NCBI RefSeq assembly: GCF_021130785.1
Contig: NW_025778062.1
Span: 1-64,000 of the forward strand
Origin: Homalodisca vitripennis
Lineage: Eukaryota > Arthropoda > Insecta > Hemiptera > Cicadellidae
Length of the DNA: 64,000 bases
Direction of reading: 5' to 3'
The notes below the pieces were generated by a model, which did no database searches, had not been told where the DNA came from, and saw only the letters and a list, made by a program, of their open reading frames with translations. Made by a program: the position numbers and the translations under genes. Below are positions 1 to 10,757 of the stretch, piece by piece (the stretch's first letter is position 1; each line of letters starts with the position of its first letter).

Positions 1-959
1 TTTTTTCACTAGGTAGATTATTGAAAAGACGTTGAATGTTACATTTCACTTCACTTTTCCAAATACTACATAAAAACTACACAATCCAGAAAAATTAAGA
101 AATGGTCACTTTTTTAAACAAAATATGTATAAATTTCAGAACAATATTTACTCTATGAAAAAATTTTGTGAGAAAAGTATATGAGAAGAGTTACAGCTGT
201 TTGAGCGGTTCTATTTTGGTGCCGCAGCTGTTAATCAATGTAACTCGCTTGCTGAATGAGGAGACAAATAGGTAGTTTCTACCCATACTGAATATAATGC
301 ATTCAGTAAAGTATGGACACAGCTGCAACTGGCTGTTTCAAGGCCAGACTATAATACAGACTGGAGACCTGATAATGTGATGTCCGATTGCTCCGCTTCA
401 TTCAATGGGAAAAAGCGAGTGCTAAGCCTCATAATTGTTAATGCGAGGCGTGTTTTAAAAGCAAGTACCATTTTTAATTTACATTGTTGCAACGCTGCAG
501 TTATTGTTTAGCGCATACGTGCCATGTAGCTACATTTGTCAGGAAGCCACAGATACCATTACGGTACCATTCAAAACCGAGTTTACATGTGTTAGTGTGA
601 TTTTAAAATGCTGCCACCACCTATTGAGAATTCTGTTGAATGCGAAGTGCGGAATAAAAAAATACAAAATAGTGACTAGCAGCTAAACAAAAAATTTCTC
701 AACCTATGTTTATAGGACATTTTTTGTTTGGAATGATGAGTATTATCAGCGACAGAAGTTTGTGATACCCTTTTCTGAACACACTGTATATACAATAGAT
801 TATAAACGTAAATATCAGTTTTGTTGTCTCAAAACATTCTGATAAAATTAAATTAATAATGTACTTATTTGTTTCAATATATTACATTAAATATATTTAT
901 TATTTAAAGATATCTATTAATTTAAACAAACTCTCCAATAATATAAAGATTTTATTTTT

Positions 960-1000
960 GTGAGGCCTTTCGTACTCAATGAGTACATCTTCGGACTCAC
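960..1000. other. nested stem-loop, PLE- or hammerhead-like shape
   Basis: An outer arm (960-967) pairs with 993-1000 at 7 of 8 positions. Inside it GTACTCA (972-978) pairs perfectly with TGAGTAC (980-986). Read on the minus strand, the inner stem is followed by CGAAA. This two-stem layout resembles stem-loops at the ends of Penelope-like elements and loosely resembles a hammerhead ribozyme, but the invariant CUGAUGA core is not present as such. No Penelope coding sequence was seen nearby. Confidence 0.35.
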
Positions 1001-1606
1001 ACAACTGAATAAAAGTAAAATAACAATAGTAACATAAACAATTTTGTACTAAATAAAAACATATGTCATTAAAAATACAAAGAGGTAATATTCTATGACA
1101 GCACAGTATGTTATATGTATATATAAAAATAAAGTTTATATTTAGTTAAATCAAATAAAGTAACGGTGAATTTTGAAAAGGCCCAGGTTCGTTGTTTACC
1201 AGATTATTTTGGTTCTTTTTTATAAAAATTGTTTCATATACATCAATTGTTTCAGAATGTATTTATAGATATATTAAGTTTTAGTTAATAATGGGTTTAT
1301 ATCTCAACTGTAAAATAAATATTTACAAAATTACATAAATTTGTAAGAATAATTCCATGTTTGTCATCTAGTCCTATAATTTTAAGCACAATCTAATGGT
1401 GAATATAAAAATTTACATCTTAGTAATTTAAAAATTCAAATAATCTTTCCATTTATGAATTAACATATTATTATACTCATTATAATAAAATGAATATTCT
1501 TTATTAAATAAATATCAGCTGCATGCTTTAAATGCAGAAAAGAACATCTACGTCATCATACAAGCAGTTAACTCAGGACACAAAAGACAACAATATTCAC
1601 AACTAC

Positions 1607-1823
1607 AATACAAGAAATGCCTCCAACTTCAGCTTGTCAACACATCACCTGAGCCTCTTTGGGAAAAGAGCCATCTTACAAAGGAGCCCTATACTTCAAT
1701 AAACTTCCAGATAATATCAAACAGCAACAGCCTAAACACCTCAAGAAAGCCCTGAATGAATGGCTCCAAGAGAGACCCTTCTACAACAAAGACGAATTTT
1801 TAAACTCTGACCTATTTATGTAA
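1607..1823 (+). pseudogene. LINE ORF2 C-terminal fragment
   Basis: Across two frames this stretch encodes the C-terminal tail of a CR1/Jockey-group reverse transcriptase: an N-T-R-N motif, then FNKLPDNIK, a basic helix ending in WLQERPFYNKDEFL, and a stop. The FNKLP...FY..DEF pattern is the hallmark tail of these ORF2 proteins, also seen in the LINEs at 5.8, 34.2 and 49.9 kb. A one-base shift near 1670 breaks the frame. Nothing of the endonuclease or RT catalytic core is present, so this is a 5'-truncated dead copy. Its 3' UTR is AT-rich with no clear terminal repeat. Confidence 0.7.
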
Positions 1824-2358
1824 TATGTTACTTGCTATCAATTTTATTTGTTATGTAAACAAAAATATAATGACTCAATTACTGTTCTCTACAAATTAAA
1901 ACTTTATATATTGTAACTAAACTGAAAAACAAAGGAAACAGCAATAAAAGTTTATGTTGGACTGAGTACGACACAGAAGTGCAAAAGGTTAGTATTATTC
2001 TTTGCAGAGGCAATGAACTAATACTACTACAGAAAAGTTCTTCACTTAAATTTCTTAAAAACTTGAACTCCATTGTAGTTTCAAGTATTTTTAAAGTGCT
2101 TATAATTTAGTTCTGAATTATTTAAACAGTTTAAAATTTTTACAGATTTACAATTATTTATTAGTTACTGCAAAAATTGAGGATATATTTAGAATGAAAT
2201 ATTTTTAGAATCTGATAATCTCAACAAAAGAGCCACATACAGTATTGGTATATATTCAAAAATGGATAAAACTTAAAGGTTGAACAGTAGAAATTATTTT
2301 TCATAACATAAACTACTATACCATATTAAAGTTTGACATGTTATTGTATTTAACTTAC

Positions 2359-2483
2359 CTGCTGTGGATGAAGGAACTTGTGAAGTAGTATCCAGTTCAC
2401 TTATAACTTCAGCAATATTTTCTTCTTTTTTTACATTTAATGGTAGATTTTTCTCTTGTGTCGAAGATTTTGTACTAGATATC
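2359..2483 (-). CDS. host gene, most 3' exon found
   Basis: The acceptor is CTTTTAG (AG at 2485-2484) and the donor is GTAAGT (from 2358). One frame is open across 41 codons, starting ISSTKSSTQEK, rich in S, T, E and K, so probably a disordered linker. It needs an incoming phase of 2, but the exon at 3593-3626 ends in phase 0, so an exon is missing between them or one border is wrong. It ends in phase 1, so at least one more exon lies below 2359. Confidence 0.5.
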
Positions 2484-3592
2484 CTAAAAGTACAGTAGAT
2501 AAACCAAATCATTTCTTTATATCAATGTGAATAAATTAAAAGAACATTTAAATGGAACAATAAAGATCATAATTAAATTTTGTACAACATTTAGAATTAT
2601 TTATCAATAAGAGTAAGAATTAAGAAAAACTTTTAAAATAATTTCTAATAGACCATCATCATACATGAATGCCATCATAAATGGCGGACTTAATGATACC
2701 AGTTTGGTCCTAGCCCTAGAGAACCTATGAAAATTATAGAAACTTAGCTTACTTGCATAAATTATCTTGGTTACTTTCAACCCTATATGAGAATAAACAC
2801 TTTTCAGACTACGCTTATTTTTACTTTTCATCTTCATTCAATGGTTGGATCTACCGAAAATAGCCTCCCTAGAATGATTCAAAGGCTAATTACAAAAATT
2901 TTAAGTTCTTGGTTAGACAGTTTATAAATACCAATACAACTTATGTTATAATTATCACACACACACACAAACACACTGAAGAATAAGTTTTAAAATCTAA
3001 ATTGATTATAAAATATAGGGCTGCAAAAAATAAATTATTCTAATTAATACATTTTTTGTTTTTATAGGCGAATTTTTGTCTTTTAATTTCTCTAACCATT
3101 ACTCAAATTTATGTTGGATGCCATTTAGCTAATATTGAATAATGTCGAAGGTATTTAATAATTTTAAAATTAACACAAGTCAACATTACTGTAATGCACC
3201 TTCTCCTAATAAATACAAAGAATAAGGGCTGTTTATCTATGGAGATTATCCTTATTTTTTAGTACACAGCTGATTTAATTTACCAGATGATAATAAATTA
3301 AGTAAAATTATCGTTACATAACAATTAAATTCCACTTCATTTGTTTATCATAGTTTTAATTAATATATTTGACAGTTACAAGTATTTTTTGGTTTTGAAC
3401 CTTTTACATCACCCTGCATAAAAGTTATGACTGTAACAATTCTACACTTAGTAGATTGTATACAAATTTGTTAATAAAAGAAAATATGTTCTTATTCATT
3501 TAAAATCAAACAATCCAATAATGTACAGTACATCTAATAACATGAGCAATGTAGTAAATATAATGATTTTATAATTAACTAATTGGTCCCAC

Positions 3593-3626
3593 CTTCAACA
3601 CAATTGCTTTGGAACGGTGACCACAG
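3593..3626 (-). CDS. host gene micro-exon (34 bp)
   Basis: It follows a TTTTTTAG acceptor, 86 bp from the previous exon, and completes its split serine codon (TC+C). It reads CGHRSKAIVLK and ends at a weak GTGGGA donor. The acceptor and phase are good. The donor is the least certain border in the gene and may explain the phase break to the next exon. Confidence 0.5.
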
Positions 3627-3712
3627 CTAAAAAACAAATAACAAAGTAATTGTATATTTGAAAAAATACTTATTTATTATGACTAAATAATTTGTACAAC
3701 ATTAGTACTCAC

Positions 3713-3916
3713 GATTTATCAGCAGGAAAGAAGAGTTCGTCCCCCGGGAAGTAAATTTCCCCACCAGGTTCTATAAGTTGGTATTTATCACTGTCTCCAC
3801 CTGTCTTCATCAGCTTATATTTCAACATTGTTGGTGATGGCGATTGGTAGATGGCGATTGCTGGAATGTTCTGGTGGTTCAAAGAACGGTACGAGAAATT
3901 TAGTTTGTCGACCTCA
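3713..3916 (-). CDS. host gene exon, second R3H-like module end
   Basis: The acceptor is TTTTCCAG (AG 3918-3917) and the donor is GTGAGT. It joins the 4921-5052 exon through a split alanine codon (GC+T). The 67 codons include EVDKLNFSYRSLNHQNIP, then a K-Y-K-L-M...GG segment and YQLIEPGG, then an acidic/aromatic FPGDELFFPAD tail. The K-Y-x-L-x-x-P ending parallels the end of the 39906 exon, which supports an internal duplication. It ends in phase 2. Confidence 0.85.
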
Positions 3917-4567
3917 CTGGAAAAATCCAACCAGACCAATAAAACAAAATTTATTAAAATTTTTTTAATACAAATATTAGTGAATTTGAAAATCAATTAT
4001 CAACAGCAAATACACTAAGTTCACTTAATCGGGTGCACTAATTAACTTGACCTAAATTTGTTTTATTGGCCTTTTGAGAACTTTAAACTGCACTTTAAAA
4101 TAGATTATATTTGACTTTAACATTTTGTAATTTTTAGAAACATTACATTATTTCTTTTACTGGCAATGCTTGTTTCCTTTTTACCATTTCTCTCAATGAA
4201 TTCAGCAGCTTCCGAATATTCGATCAAGAGGGGGTTTCACAGGAGTCAATGAATAGAAGATGTCACTGTCTCCCATTAAAGAAATGTTGTTAAGTCAAAT
4301 CAAACATCAATGTAATGCTCATTTGATTTTGCTATCCATTCTAATATAGTCCCTTTGGACCAGACCTTTAATCATGCTTTTATTTGGAAGTTCTAGGAAA
4401 ATAGTGTACAAGTGTTTTTTCTAACATACATCTGCTTGCATTGCTATCATACAGCTTTTTTTTAGTTTTTGACAAAAAATTACAGTACCGGTGCCTTAAC
4501 TCATCGACTTTACTCACCAGACATATCTCTGTGTGTTTTTTTTTACACATGAAAGAGTAAGAAAGAG

Positions 4568-4719
4568 CTTACATTTGATAATATTGATGATGTCAAGAAA
4601 AAACTAGGAGCTTTTTCCTATTTGGTTATTACTGAAGACAAATATAAATATTCAACGGCCATCACTAAGAACCAATTTGAAGTGATTCGTAATACAGATG
4701 CTTTTCAAATTTTCTAGGA
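4568..4719 (+). pseudogene. short unidentified open stretch
   Basis: An open run of about 49 codons starts LTFDNIDDVKKKLGAFSYL and ends at a stop near 4719. It lies in the intron between the host exons at 4921 and 3916, on the opposite strand, and has no clear start codon. It may be a scrap of a transposon protein or chance. No family was recognised. Confidence 0.2.
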
Positions 4720-4920
4720 ATCTAAGTTTGTGTTCTACGAATAATCAACATTTTTTAAATGTATCCGACCACCTCAGATTTGAAAATTGTTATGTGATGA
4801 ACATATCATTAACTATTTAAAATTTGCAGTGAAGTGGTTGCAGGAAAGGATACCTTGCATAACACTTTAATAATTTTAAGTATAATTCATTGTAATGTAA
4901 ATTAGAATCTTAGTACTTAC

Positions 4921-5052
4921 GCAATCATTTTTCTCTTGTCTATATCGGAGAAACCTATTCTATAAACAATTTCTAGTCCTGAATTCAACGCTTTGGAACT
5001 ACGAAATGTCAGTTCTTTTATAACTTCACCAAGGGCTTTTTGATCTTTAAAC
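4921..5052 (-). CDS. host gene exon, R3H-like segment
   Basis: The acceptor is TTAACAG (AG 5054-5053) and the donor is GTAAGT (4920). It joins the 29006-29273 exon across a 24-kb intron through a split ATG codon (AT+G). It encodes 43 full codons, including ALGEVIKELTF and YRIGFSDIDKRKMIA. The R-K-x-I-A...L pattern running into the next exon resembles an R3H core, a domain that binds single-stranded nucleic acid. Confidence 0.85.
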
Positions 5053-5284
5053 CTGTTAACAGTCAATTAAATTTATTAAATAATGCAATAAAATTATACC
5101 ACTCAATAACTTATTACAATAAATCAACCCCATAACAAAAATTTTTAAACTAACACTGATGATGAGACATAGGTATCACTTTATGATGGTCCAATTCTCA
5201 GAAGAGAGTGTAAAACACGGGTGTTTCAAAATGCAACGACTCCGACAAAGGTGGAACCTATGGTTTACTCATGGTGGTTTACTG

Positions 5285-5336
5285 AAATCTGTTTTAAAAA
5301 ATAAAACAGATTTTGTAGTTTTTGTGCAAAAACTAC
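5285..5336. other. two adjacent perfect hairpins
   Basis: Hairpin 1 has a 12-bp perfect stem (5285-5296 with 5302-5313) around five A. Hairpin 2 follows one base later with a 10-bp perfect stem (5315-5324 with 5327-5336) around TG. Both lie in the host intron just outside the 3' end of the LINE at 5425. Twin perfect stems suggest a transposon terminus or a structured transcript segment; no matching second end was found. Confidence 0.6.
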
Positions 5337-5424
5337 AAGCATAAAGATGGTTATAAAATTACTGGCTCCGAAACACATCATCCAGCGCAATCGTAATAGT
5401 ACAAGTAGGATGAGCTTACTAATA

Positions 5425-5448
5425 GATTCAAGATTCAAGATTCAAGAT
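5425..5448 (-). repeat. LINE 3' terminal 7-bp microsatellite
   Basis: Three units of GATTCAA plus a partial one on the plus strand, directly after the LINE's AATAAAGA box as read on the minus strand. In CR1-type LINEs such terminal repeats are made during target-primed reverse transcription and mark the 3' end. Confidence 0.8.
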
Positions 5449-5785
5449 CTTTATTTGTTGTTAAACATGATTTACATGCAATAAACATCGTCAGTAATAT
5501 GAATGGCTTAAAAAATATTTAAACTAAGAACTTCTTATTTCAGTTTCCTTAAGCTTCTTTCAATTTCCTAATTTTTAATAATTAATTAACAAATTTAAAT
5601 AGAGTAACAAGAAACTAACAACAAGAATTAACAGAAAATATTAACAAGATTAACAGTGAATAACAAAACAATAACAAAAAGCCTATAACTAGTGAATTAA
5701 AATAATCGAGATAAAATTGGTAAAATTAGTCAACAATTTAAAATAAACTACAACAAATCAACAGTAATGAATGTATTATCCTAAT

Positions 5786-8551
5786 TTAAAATCTCATATC
5801 ACTAGTATCACTTGCCAAATATTGTTCTATAGAATAAAAAGCTTTCTCTTTAAACCAGGTCCTCAGTACATTTTTAAATTTCACCATGCTGACTGACCAA
5901 GCTATTCTTGGTAGTTTATTAAACAATTCTATTTCAATAAATATATGACTTTTCTTTGTTTTCTCTAATCTAACACTTAAAACATCTAACTTTCCATTAT
6001 ATCGAGTTGGGTAACTATGTACATCCTGTCTTAGCTGATATTTACTTAGGTTTGCCTTAACTCTTAACAAACAATCATAAATAAATAGACAAGGCAGAGT
6101 CATTATATGTAATTCTTTAAAAACTGGGTAGCAAGACTCTCTTTCTGGTATACCCTTAACTACTCTTAGTGCCTTTTTTTGCCATAAAAACACTTGCTTG
6201 GCTGCACTGCTATTACCCCATAACACCACTCCATACAGTAGATGAGGATGAAAGAATGCATAGTAAGCTGTCAACAGCATCTCTGAACTTACACAGCTTT
6301 TTAATTTACGTAATAAATAAATTACTCTAGCTAATTTTTTACAAATAGTTTGAATATGAAAGTCCCAGCTTAGCCTACTATCTAAATATATACCTAACTG
6401 CTTAACAGGTTTAAAATTATTGCTTACATTAAAATCTAAGGAGAAACATATGTGTTCAGTTTTGTCATTATTTACTACAAGAGAGTTGACTTTGAACCAT
6501 TCTTTTGCTCTTTCTAATGCTCTGCTCTGATCCAACATAAGAAGGTCTAGCTGTTTGTTCCTGCTCAGTAGTGTTGCATCATCTGCATATAGAACTGAAT
6601 TGCAAGGCATGCTATTTGCAAAGTCATTCACCGCTATAATGAACAAGAAAGGTCCCAATACTGATCCTTGTGGTACACCAATTTTTACATTACAGAAATC
6701 AGATTGGTCATTAGCCTGTACCACCGTCTGCCTTCTACCAGTGAGGTATGATGAAAAAAGTCTCAATTCCCCATCCTTAACACCATATTGATTTAGTTTT
6801 TTCAACAGCAAGTGATGTGGAATGCAGTCAAATGCTTTTGATAGATCTATTAGTGTAGCAGAACATATGGTTTTACATTCAAAACTATTTAAGACTTTAC
6901 TGACTACTGATTCTACAGCCTTGATAGTATTACGGCCACGTATAAACCCAAACTGCTCATCACAGATAAGACCATTCTGTGATATATATCCATACAGCTG
7001 CTCTTTTATACAATGTTCAAAAATCTTACTAAAAATAGGTACCAAAGATATTGGGCGATAATTGGCTGGATTCAGTTTATCTCCTTTCTTATAAATAGGT
7101 ATCACTTTAATTACTTTCATAACATTTGGAAATACGTTTTGCTGAAGCATCATGTTGTACAGATATAATAGTGGCTCCAATATAACATAAATAATTTCTT
7201 TTACAACCTTGTTTGAAAAACCATATATGTCCTCACTTTGAGATGAACTTAACTGTGATACACATTTCAAAATATCAAATTCTGTAATGTGATGCCACTT
7301 AAACTTTAAATCTAAATTAGAATGACTAGACAGGTATTGGTTTAAAAATTCTAAAGCTTTGCTACTATTATTGTTTTGACTGATGGCATTACTTTGATTT
7401 AGCTGGGAAGCAGCATTAACAAAATATTCATTCAATTGTTTGGAATCCACTTCTGGTTCTTTACTTAATTTTATACTTTGACTTTCTGCTTTTATTACAT
7501 TCCATGCAGCTTTACACTTGTTATTTGCATTTTGAATGTAATGACTATTTGCAGCTATCTTTGCCTGAGTAATTTTACACTTGTATCTTTTTTTTGCCAA
7601 AGCATAGTTATTCTTAAGCTGAATTTTATCCTCATTATTTACACCATGTTTTAACCTATCGTACAAAACTAGCAAAAATTCTCTCATTTTCTTCAGTTCA
7701 GGTGTAAACCAATTAACTTTCGGTTTGTTTCTTAAAGAGTTAACTTTAGTTTTCTTAACCTTACAGCAGTTATTATAGATACCTGACAATACACCAATAA
7801 ATGAACTGAAAGCCTCATCTACATCACTATACATTCTTAATGGCAACCAATCTACGTGTATTAGTTGAGCTTTCAAGTTAGAAATTGCTCCTGGTTTCAG
7901 ATTTCTTACACTACAATATTTATTCTCTTTATCCCTCGTTAAATTTGTATTGTTAAATGTTACAAAAAGTCCTGCATGGTCAGACAAACAAGGTTCAAAT
8001 ACTTTACAGTTAGTTTTTTCTTTCAAGTCATTAGTTATGACATTGTCCAGGCATGCATTGTTTCTTGTACTCTCAGTATTTAAGCAATATAAGTTGTAAG
8101 ATCTAAGCATGTTTAGGAAGGATACAGTTTTAAGTGTGTTCTTTTTTATGTCAATATTAAAATCACCTGATATTATAATCAATGCTCCATTGTACTTCTT
8201 AATTACAAACTTAATCAATAGTTCTAATAAATAAATAAACATACATACATCTGAAGTAGGTGTACGGTAAATGGTAATAACAATGCTATTTATGTCATTC
8301 AAAATAATTGCTGATACCTCAAATACTCCTTCAAGACAGAAACTACTTACATTAATTACGTTGTAATTTATACCCACTTTGACAAATATGCAACACCCAC
8401 CCCTAGTAAGAGGAGGTTTTCTACAGTAAATATCTGCTAAAACATACCCTGATGGAATATACAGTGAACTTTCATCTTGATTCAACCAGTGCTCATTGAT
8501 AGTTATTATGTTACAATTTAATTTATCTAATGCTAATTCTAAAGAAAACAA
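5786..8551 (-). CDS. LINE ORF2: AP-endonuclease + reverse transcriptase
   Basis: An open frame of 921 codons, extending in frame above 8551 to about 8600, where FHLNIQSIRNK supplies the start of the endonuclease domain. APE endonuclease (first ~220 aa): TINEHWL, SGDFNIDI and LSDHAGLF, with the usual catalytic E, D/N and D/H. Reverse transcriptase (about 480-730): ANYRPISLVPIFSK, LIDLSKAFDCI, GVPQGSVLGP and the catalytic LYADDATLL. The tail has LFNKLPR and FYSIEQYL, typical of CR1/Jockey ORF2. The protein nicks the target DNA and copies the element's RNA onto it. All key residues are present and nothing interrupts the frame, so activity is possible. Confidence 0.93.
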   Translation of the reverse strand: MFSLELALDKLNCNIITINEHWLNQDESSLYIPSGYVLADIYCRKPPLTRGGCCIFVKVGINYNVINVSSFCLEGVFEVSAIILNDINSIVITIYRTPTSDVCMFIYLLELLIKFVIKKYNGALIIISGDFNIDIKKNTLKTVSFLNMLRSYNLYCLNTESTRNNACLDNVITNDLKEKTNCKVFEPCLSDHAGLFVTFNNTNLTRDKENKYCSVRNLKPGAISNLKAQLIHVDWLPLRMYSDVDEAFSSFIGVLSGIYNNCCKVKKTKVNSLRNKPKVNWFTPELKKMREFLLVLYDRLKHGVNNEDKIQLKNNYALAKKRYKCKITQAKIAANSHYIQNANNKCKAAWNVIKAESQSIKLSKEPEVDSKQLNEYFVNAASQLNQSNAISQNNNSSKALEFLNQYLSSHSNLDLKFKWHHITEFDILKCVSQLSSSQSEDIYGFSNKVVKEIIYVILEPLLYLYNMMLQQNVFPNVMKVIKVIPIYKKGDKLNPANYRPISLVPIFSKIFEHCIKEQLYGYISQNGLICDEQFGFIRGRNTIKAVESVVSKVLNSFECKTICSATLIDLSKAFDCIPHHLLLKKLNQYGVKDGELRLFSSYLTGRRQTVVQANDQSDFCNVKIGVPQGSVLGPFLFIIAVNDFANSMPCNSVLYADDATLLSRNKQLDLLMLDQSRALERAKEWFKVNSLVVNNDKTEHICFSLDFNVSNNFKPVKQLGIYLDSRLSWDFHIQTICKKLARVIYLLRKLKSCVSSEMLLTAYYAFFHPHLLYGVVLWGNSSAAKQVFLWQKKALRVVKGIPERESCYPVFKELHIMTLPCLFIYDCLLRVKANLSKYQLRQDVHSYPTRYNGKLDVLSVRLEKTKKSHIFIEIELFNKLPRIAWSVSMVKFKNVLRTWFKEKAFYSIEQYLASDTSDMRF

Positions 8552-8589
8552 CTTATTTCTAATGGACTGTATATTTAGATGGAATAAAC

Positions 8590-10052
8590 TCAGGAGTTTG
8601 TCAGTGTTGGTTGTGGTGTCGAAGGCTGAAGGTCCCCTGTAGGTGGTTGGTCGTTTCCCGCCGGTGTCGGTCTGGTCCCTGACGTGTGCTCGGGTTGACA
8701 GCTGCTTATCCCCGCTGCCTCACATATTCTCTCCGCCAACCATCTCTTACCAGTTCTATTGAGATGCATACCGTTTGATGTGTGCATCTGCCTCTCCCTT
8801 TGCTAGCCTCCACCACAGTCACATTCGTATAGCACTCACCGAGTCTTTTGAGTTCCAAGTTAGTCTTCCTGGTCTCTTGGTTGACACATGACCAATCAAC
8901 CAAGTCGTATCTATTCGGAAGGTCCACTAGTATAATTTTTTTATCCTTACATTCGTCAAGAGTTTTTTTAATTCTTTTTAATGCTTCTTCTCCCTCATTC
9001 CTAGCCACATCATTAGTCCCACACATAATAACTAACATGTCTTCTTCATTTTTTAGCTCTTCATCAATATTTTTCCTACTAAGAATTTGCGATGCACGGC
9101 CTCCAGGAGTGACAAAACCCACAGACTTGAGAGACTTGTTATGCTGATCATTATTTATTTGGGTGTTAATATGCCACGACAAGTCCTTCCCATGACTATC
9201 CGCACAGATCAACATTTTCTTCTCAGGAATTCTGTCCTCAACCTCATGCAAGACACTTGTGTCCTCCACTGCACTATCATCGGGTGGTGTTAAAATATTG
9301 TAGCGATTTTCAGAAAAATAACTAGGCCCAACATTCTTACTTTTTGTAAAAGACTGCCTTTTAAGAAAATTAACTTTATTCTGCTCTTTGTTAACCACAG
9401 ATGAGTAGGAACGGTGATTAATAGTACGGTTAAGTTTGCTATTTTGAGAAAAGGATGTTAAAACTGCTGGTAAACTATTTCGTTTACTATCATGTTTCTT
9501 TTTTGAGACAACAGTAAAAGACTCTTCAGATGTCACTAAGTTATTCTTTAATTCTTTAATTTCAGCTTGAAGCCAAATAATTTTCTCCTCTTTTTGCAAC
9601 ACCATAGTTTCGAGACAGACATTTTGATTCCTAAGATCTTCAATTTCTTGTTTAGCTTTTTGCAGATCCTCATTTAATGTATTCACAACAAAGTGTAAAT
9701 TTTCTAATTGTTGTTCAAGTTCTTTGTTTACTTCCATTGTAATATCATTAGTATGCCTAGTCTCCATGTTTATGAATGGATCACTCTCATTTAGGTCAGT
9801 TTTGCTTTCCTCAGAGGATTCACAGTGATCATCATCCTCTGATCGTTTATTCATACATTTGTCACAAGACCACTTGATGTTAGACTTGTCTATTTGTTTG
9901 AGTTCTCTTATAGTAAGTGAAGTACATTTCATATGATACCATTGTAGACACTCATTCCTACATAACACAGCTCTACAATTATTGCCAACATTTTTTTGGC
10001 ATTCACCACAGGGATGCTCAGGTTTATTTTCCTTTCCATCCTTTCTAGGCAT
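8590..10052 (-). CDS. LINE ORF1: PHD finger, coiled coil, SGNH esterase (one frameshift)
   Basis: Starts at ATG 10052. Residues ~15-65 form a PHD-type zinc finger (C-x2-C, C..C, WYHMKC, C-x2-C). About 105-180 is a charged coiled coil, followed by a basic S/K/N-rich linker. From about 280 an SGNH/GDSL hydrolase fold begins: ICADSHGKD (block I nucleophile Ser), GGRAS (block II Gly) and MCGTNDVA (block III Asn). The frame then shifts by one base near 8795 in an A/G run, and the last block, with GMHLNRTGKRWLAER (catalytic His), continues in another frame to a stop near 8588. PHD plus esterase ORF1 proteins are known from CR1-clade LINEs and are thought to act in RNP binding and membrane or lipid contact. 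The break may be a sequencing indel. Confidence 0.87.
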
Positions 10053-10199
10053 TATTTATTTGTACACAAAAGAAAAATAAATTGATTTTTTGAACTCAAT
10101 GTACCAATAAATATATATTATTTTTGTAACTAGAACACAATAAAATGTTTTATAAAAATACTATAAATAATAAAATCACCTCTGAAGGAAGCAAAAATA

Positions 10200-10275
10200 T
10201 AACTATGCTGGAGTTAGATTTGAACCATGAACCTTTGACACAACTGTCCTGAACCTCTACCACTGAGCTACAATA
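10200..10275 (-). repeat. tRNA-like sequence (tRNA pseudogene or SINE head)
   Basis: The minus strand carries an A-box-like TAGCTCAGTGGTAGAGG and a B-box-like GGTTCAAATC at tRNA spacing. The T stem and acceptor stem do not pair well, so a functional tRNA is unlikely. It lacks the body shared by the SINEs at 30.2 and 57.7 kb, so it is either a different family or a lone pseudogene. Confidence 0.5.
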
Positions 10276-10757
10276 TGCTGATGCCTCTGGCAGACGATAT
10301 CACTAATCTGTCCCACTACTGCATGAAGTAGCAAGTTTGAGCAAGACGATTCTGTTGTATATTTATATTATTTAGATTTTATAATTGCTTGAAAAAATAT
10401 TGAAAGTTTATTAGTTATATACAATTTAATATAAAAAATCTTAATTAAAATCACTGCCACTTCTCTCCAAACTCCAAAATGTATAATAAATTAACTGCAG
10501 ACTTTTAGGTTAAAAAGCCAGTCCAAATGTTTCAATCAAAGATTTTACTTGTTAAAACTTCAAATATGTTGTCTACTATTATTTTGAATAATTTTTATTA
10601 TTTGAAAGAAAGTTTAAAAGTTTTCAGTACTCACAGTGCACTAAAATTCAAAATAATTAATTATCAGATAACACATATATGTAGTGAACATCAACACCTA
10701 GCAGACACATCATATTAGACACATCACATAATAATATGTGGCTGAAATGTATGTGTA

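Larger units (their letters stand above)
5425..10060 (-). mobile_element. CR1/Jockey-group LINE, nearly complete
   Basis: Read on the minus strand the element has ORF1 (10052 down to about 8590), ORF2 (about 8600 down to 5786), a 3' UTR, an AATAAAGA box and a terminal microsatellite of three GATTCAA units on the plus strand (5425-5445). A terminal microsatellite instead of poly(A) is typical of the CR1/L2 side of the group. It lies in the 24-kb host intron, sense to the host gene. ORF2 is intact and ORF1 has a single one-base frame break, so this is a recent copy. The 5' border was not fixed. Confidence 0.88.

Noticed and set aside
2604..2837. Extra host exon bridging the phase gap
   Set aside because: There is a good GTAAGC-type donor near 2748, but no acceptor gives a stop-free frame with the required phases.
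10200..10275. Functional tRNA gene
   Set aside because: A- and B-box-like motifs are present, but the T and acceptor stems do not pair, so only a tRNA-like repeat is claimed.
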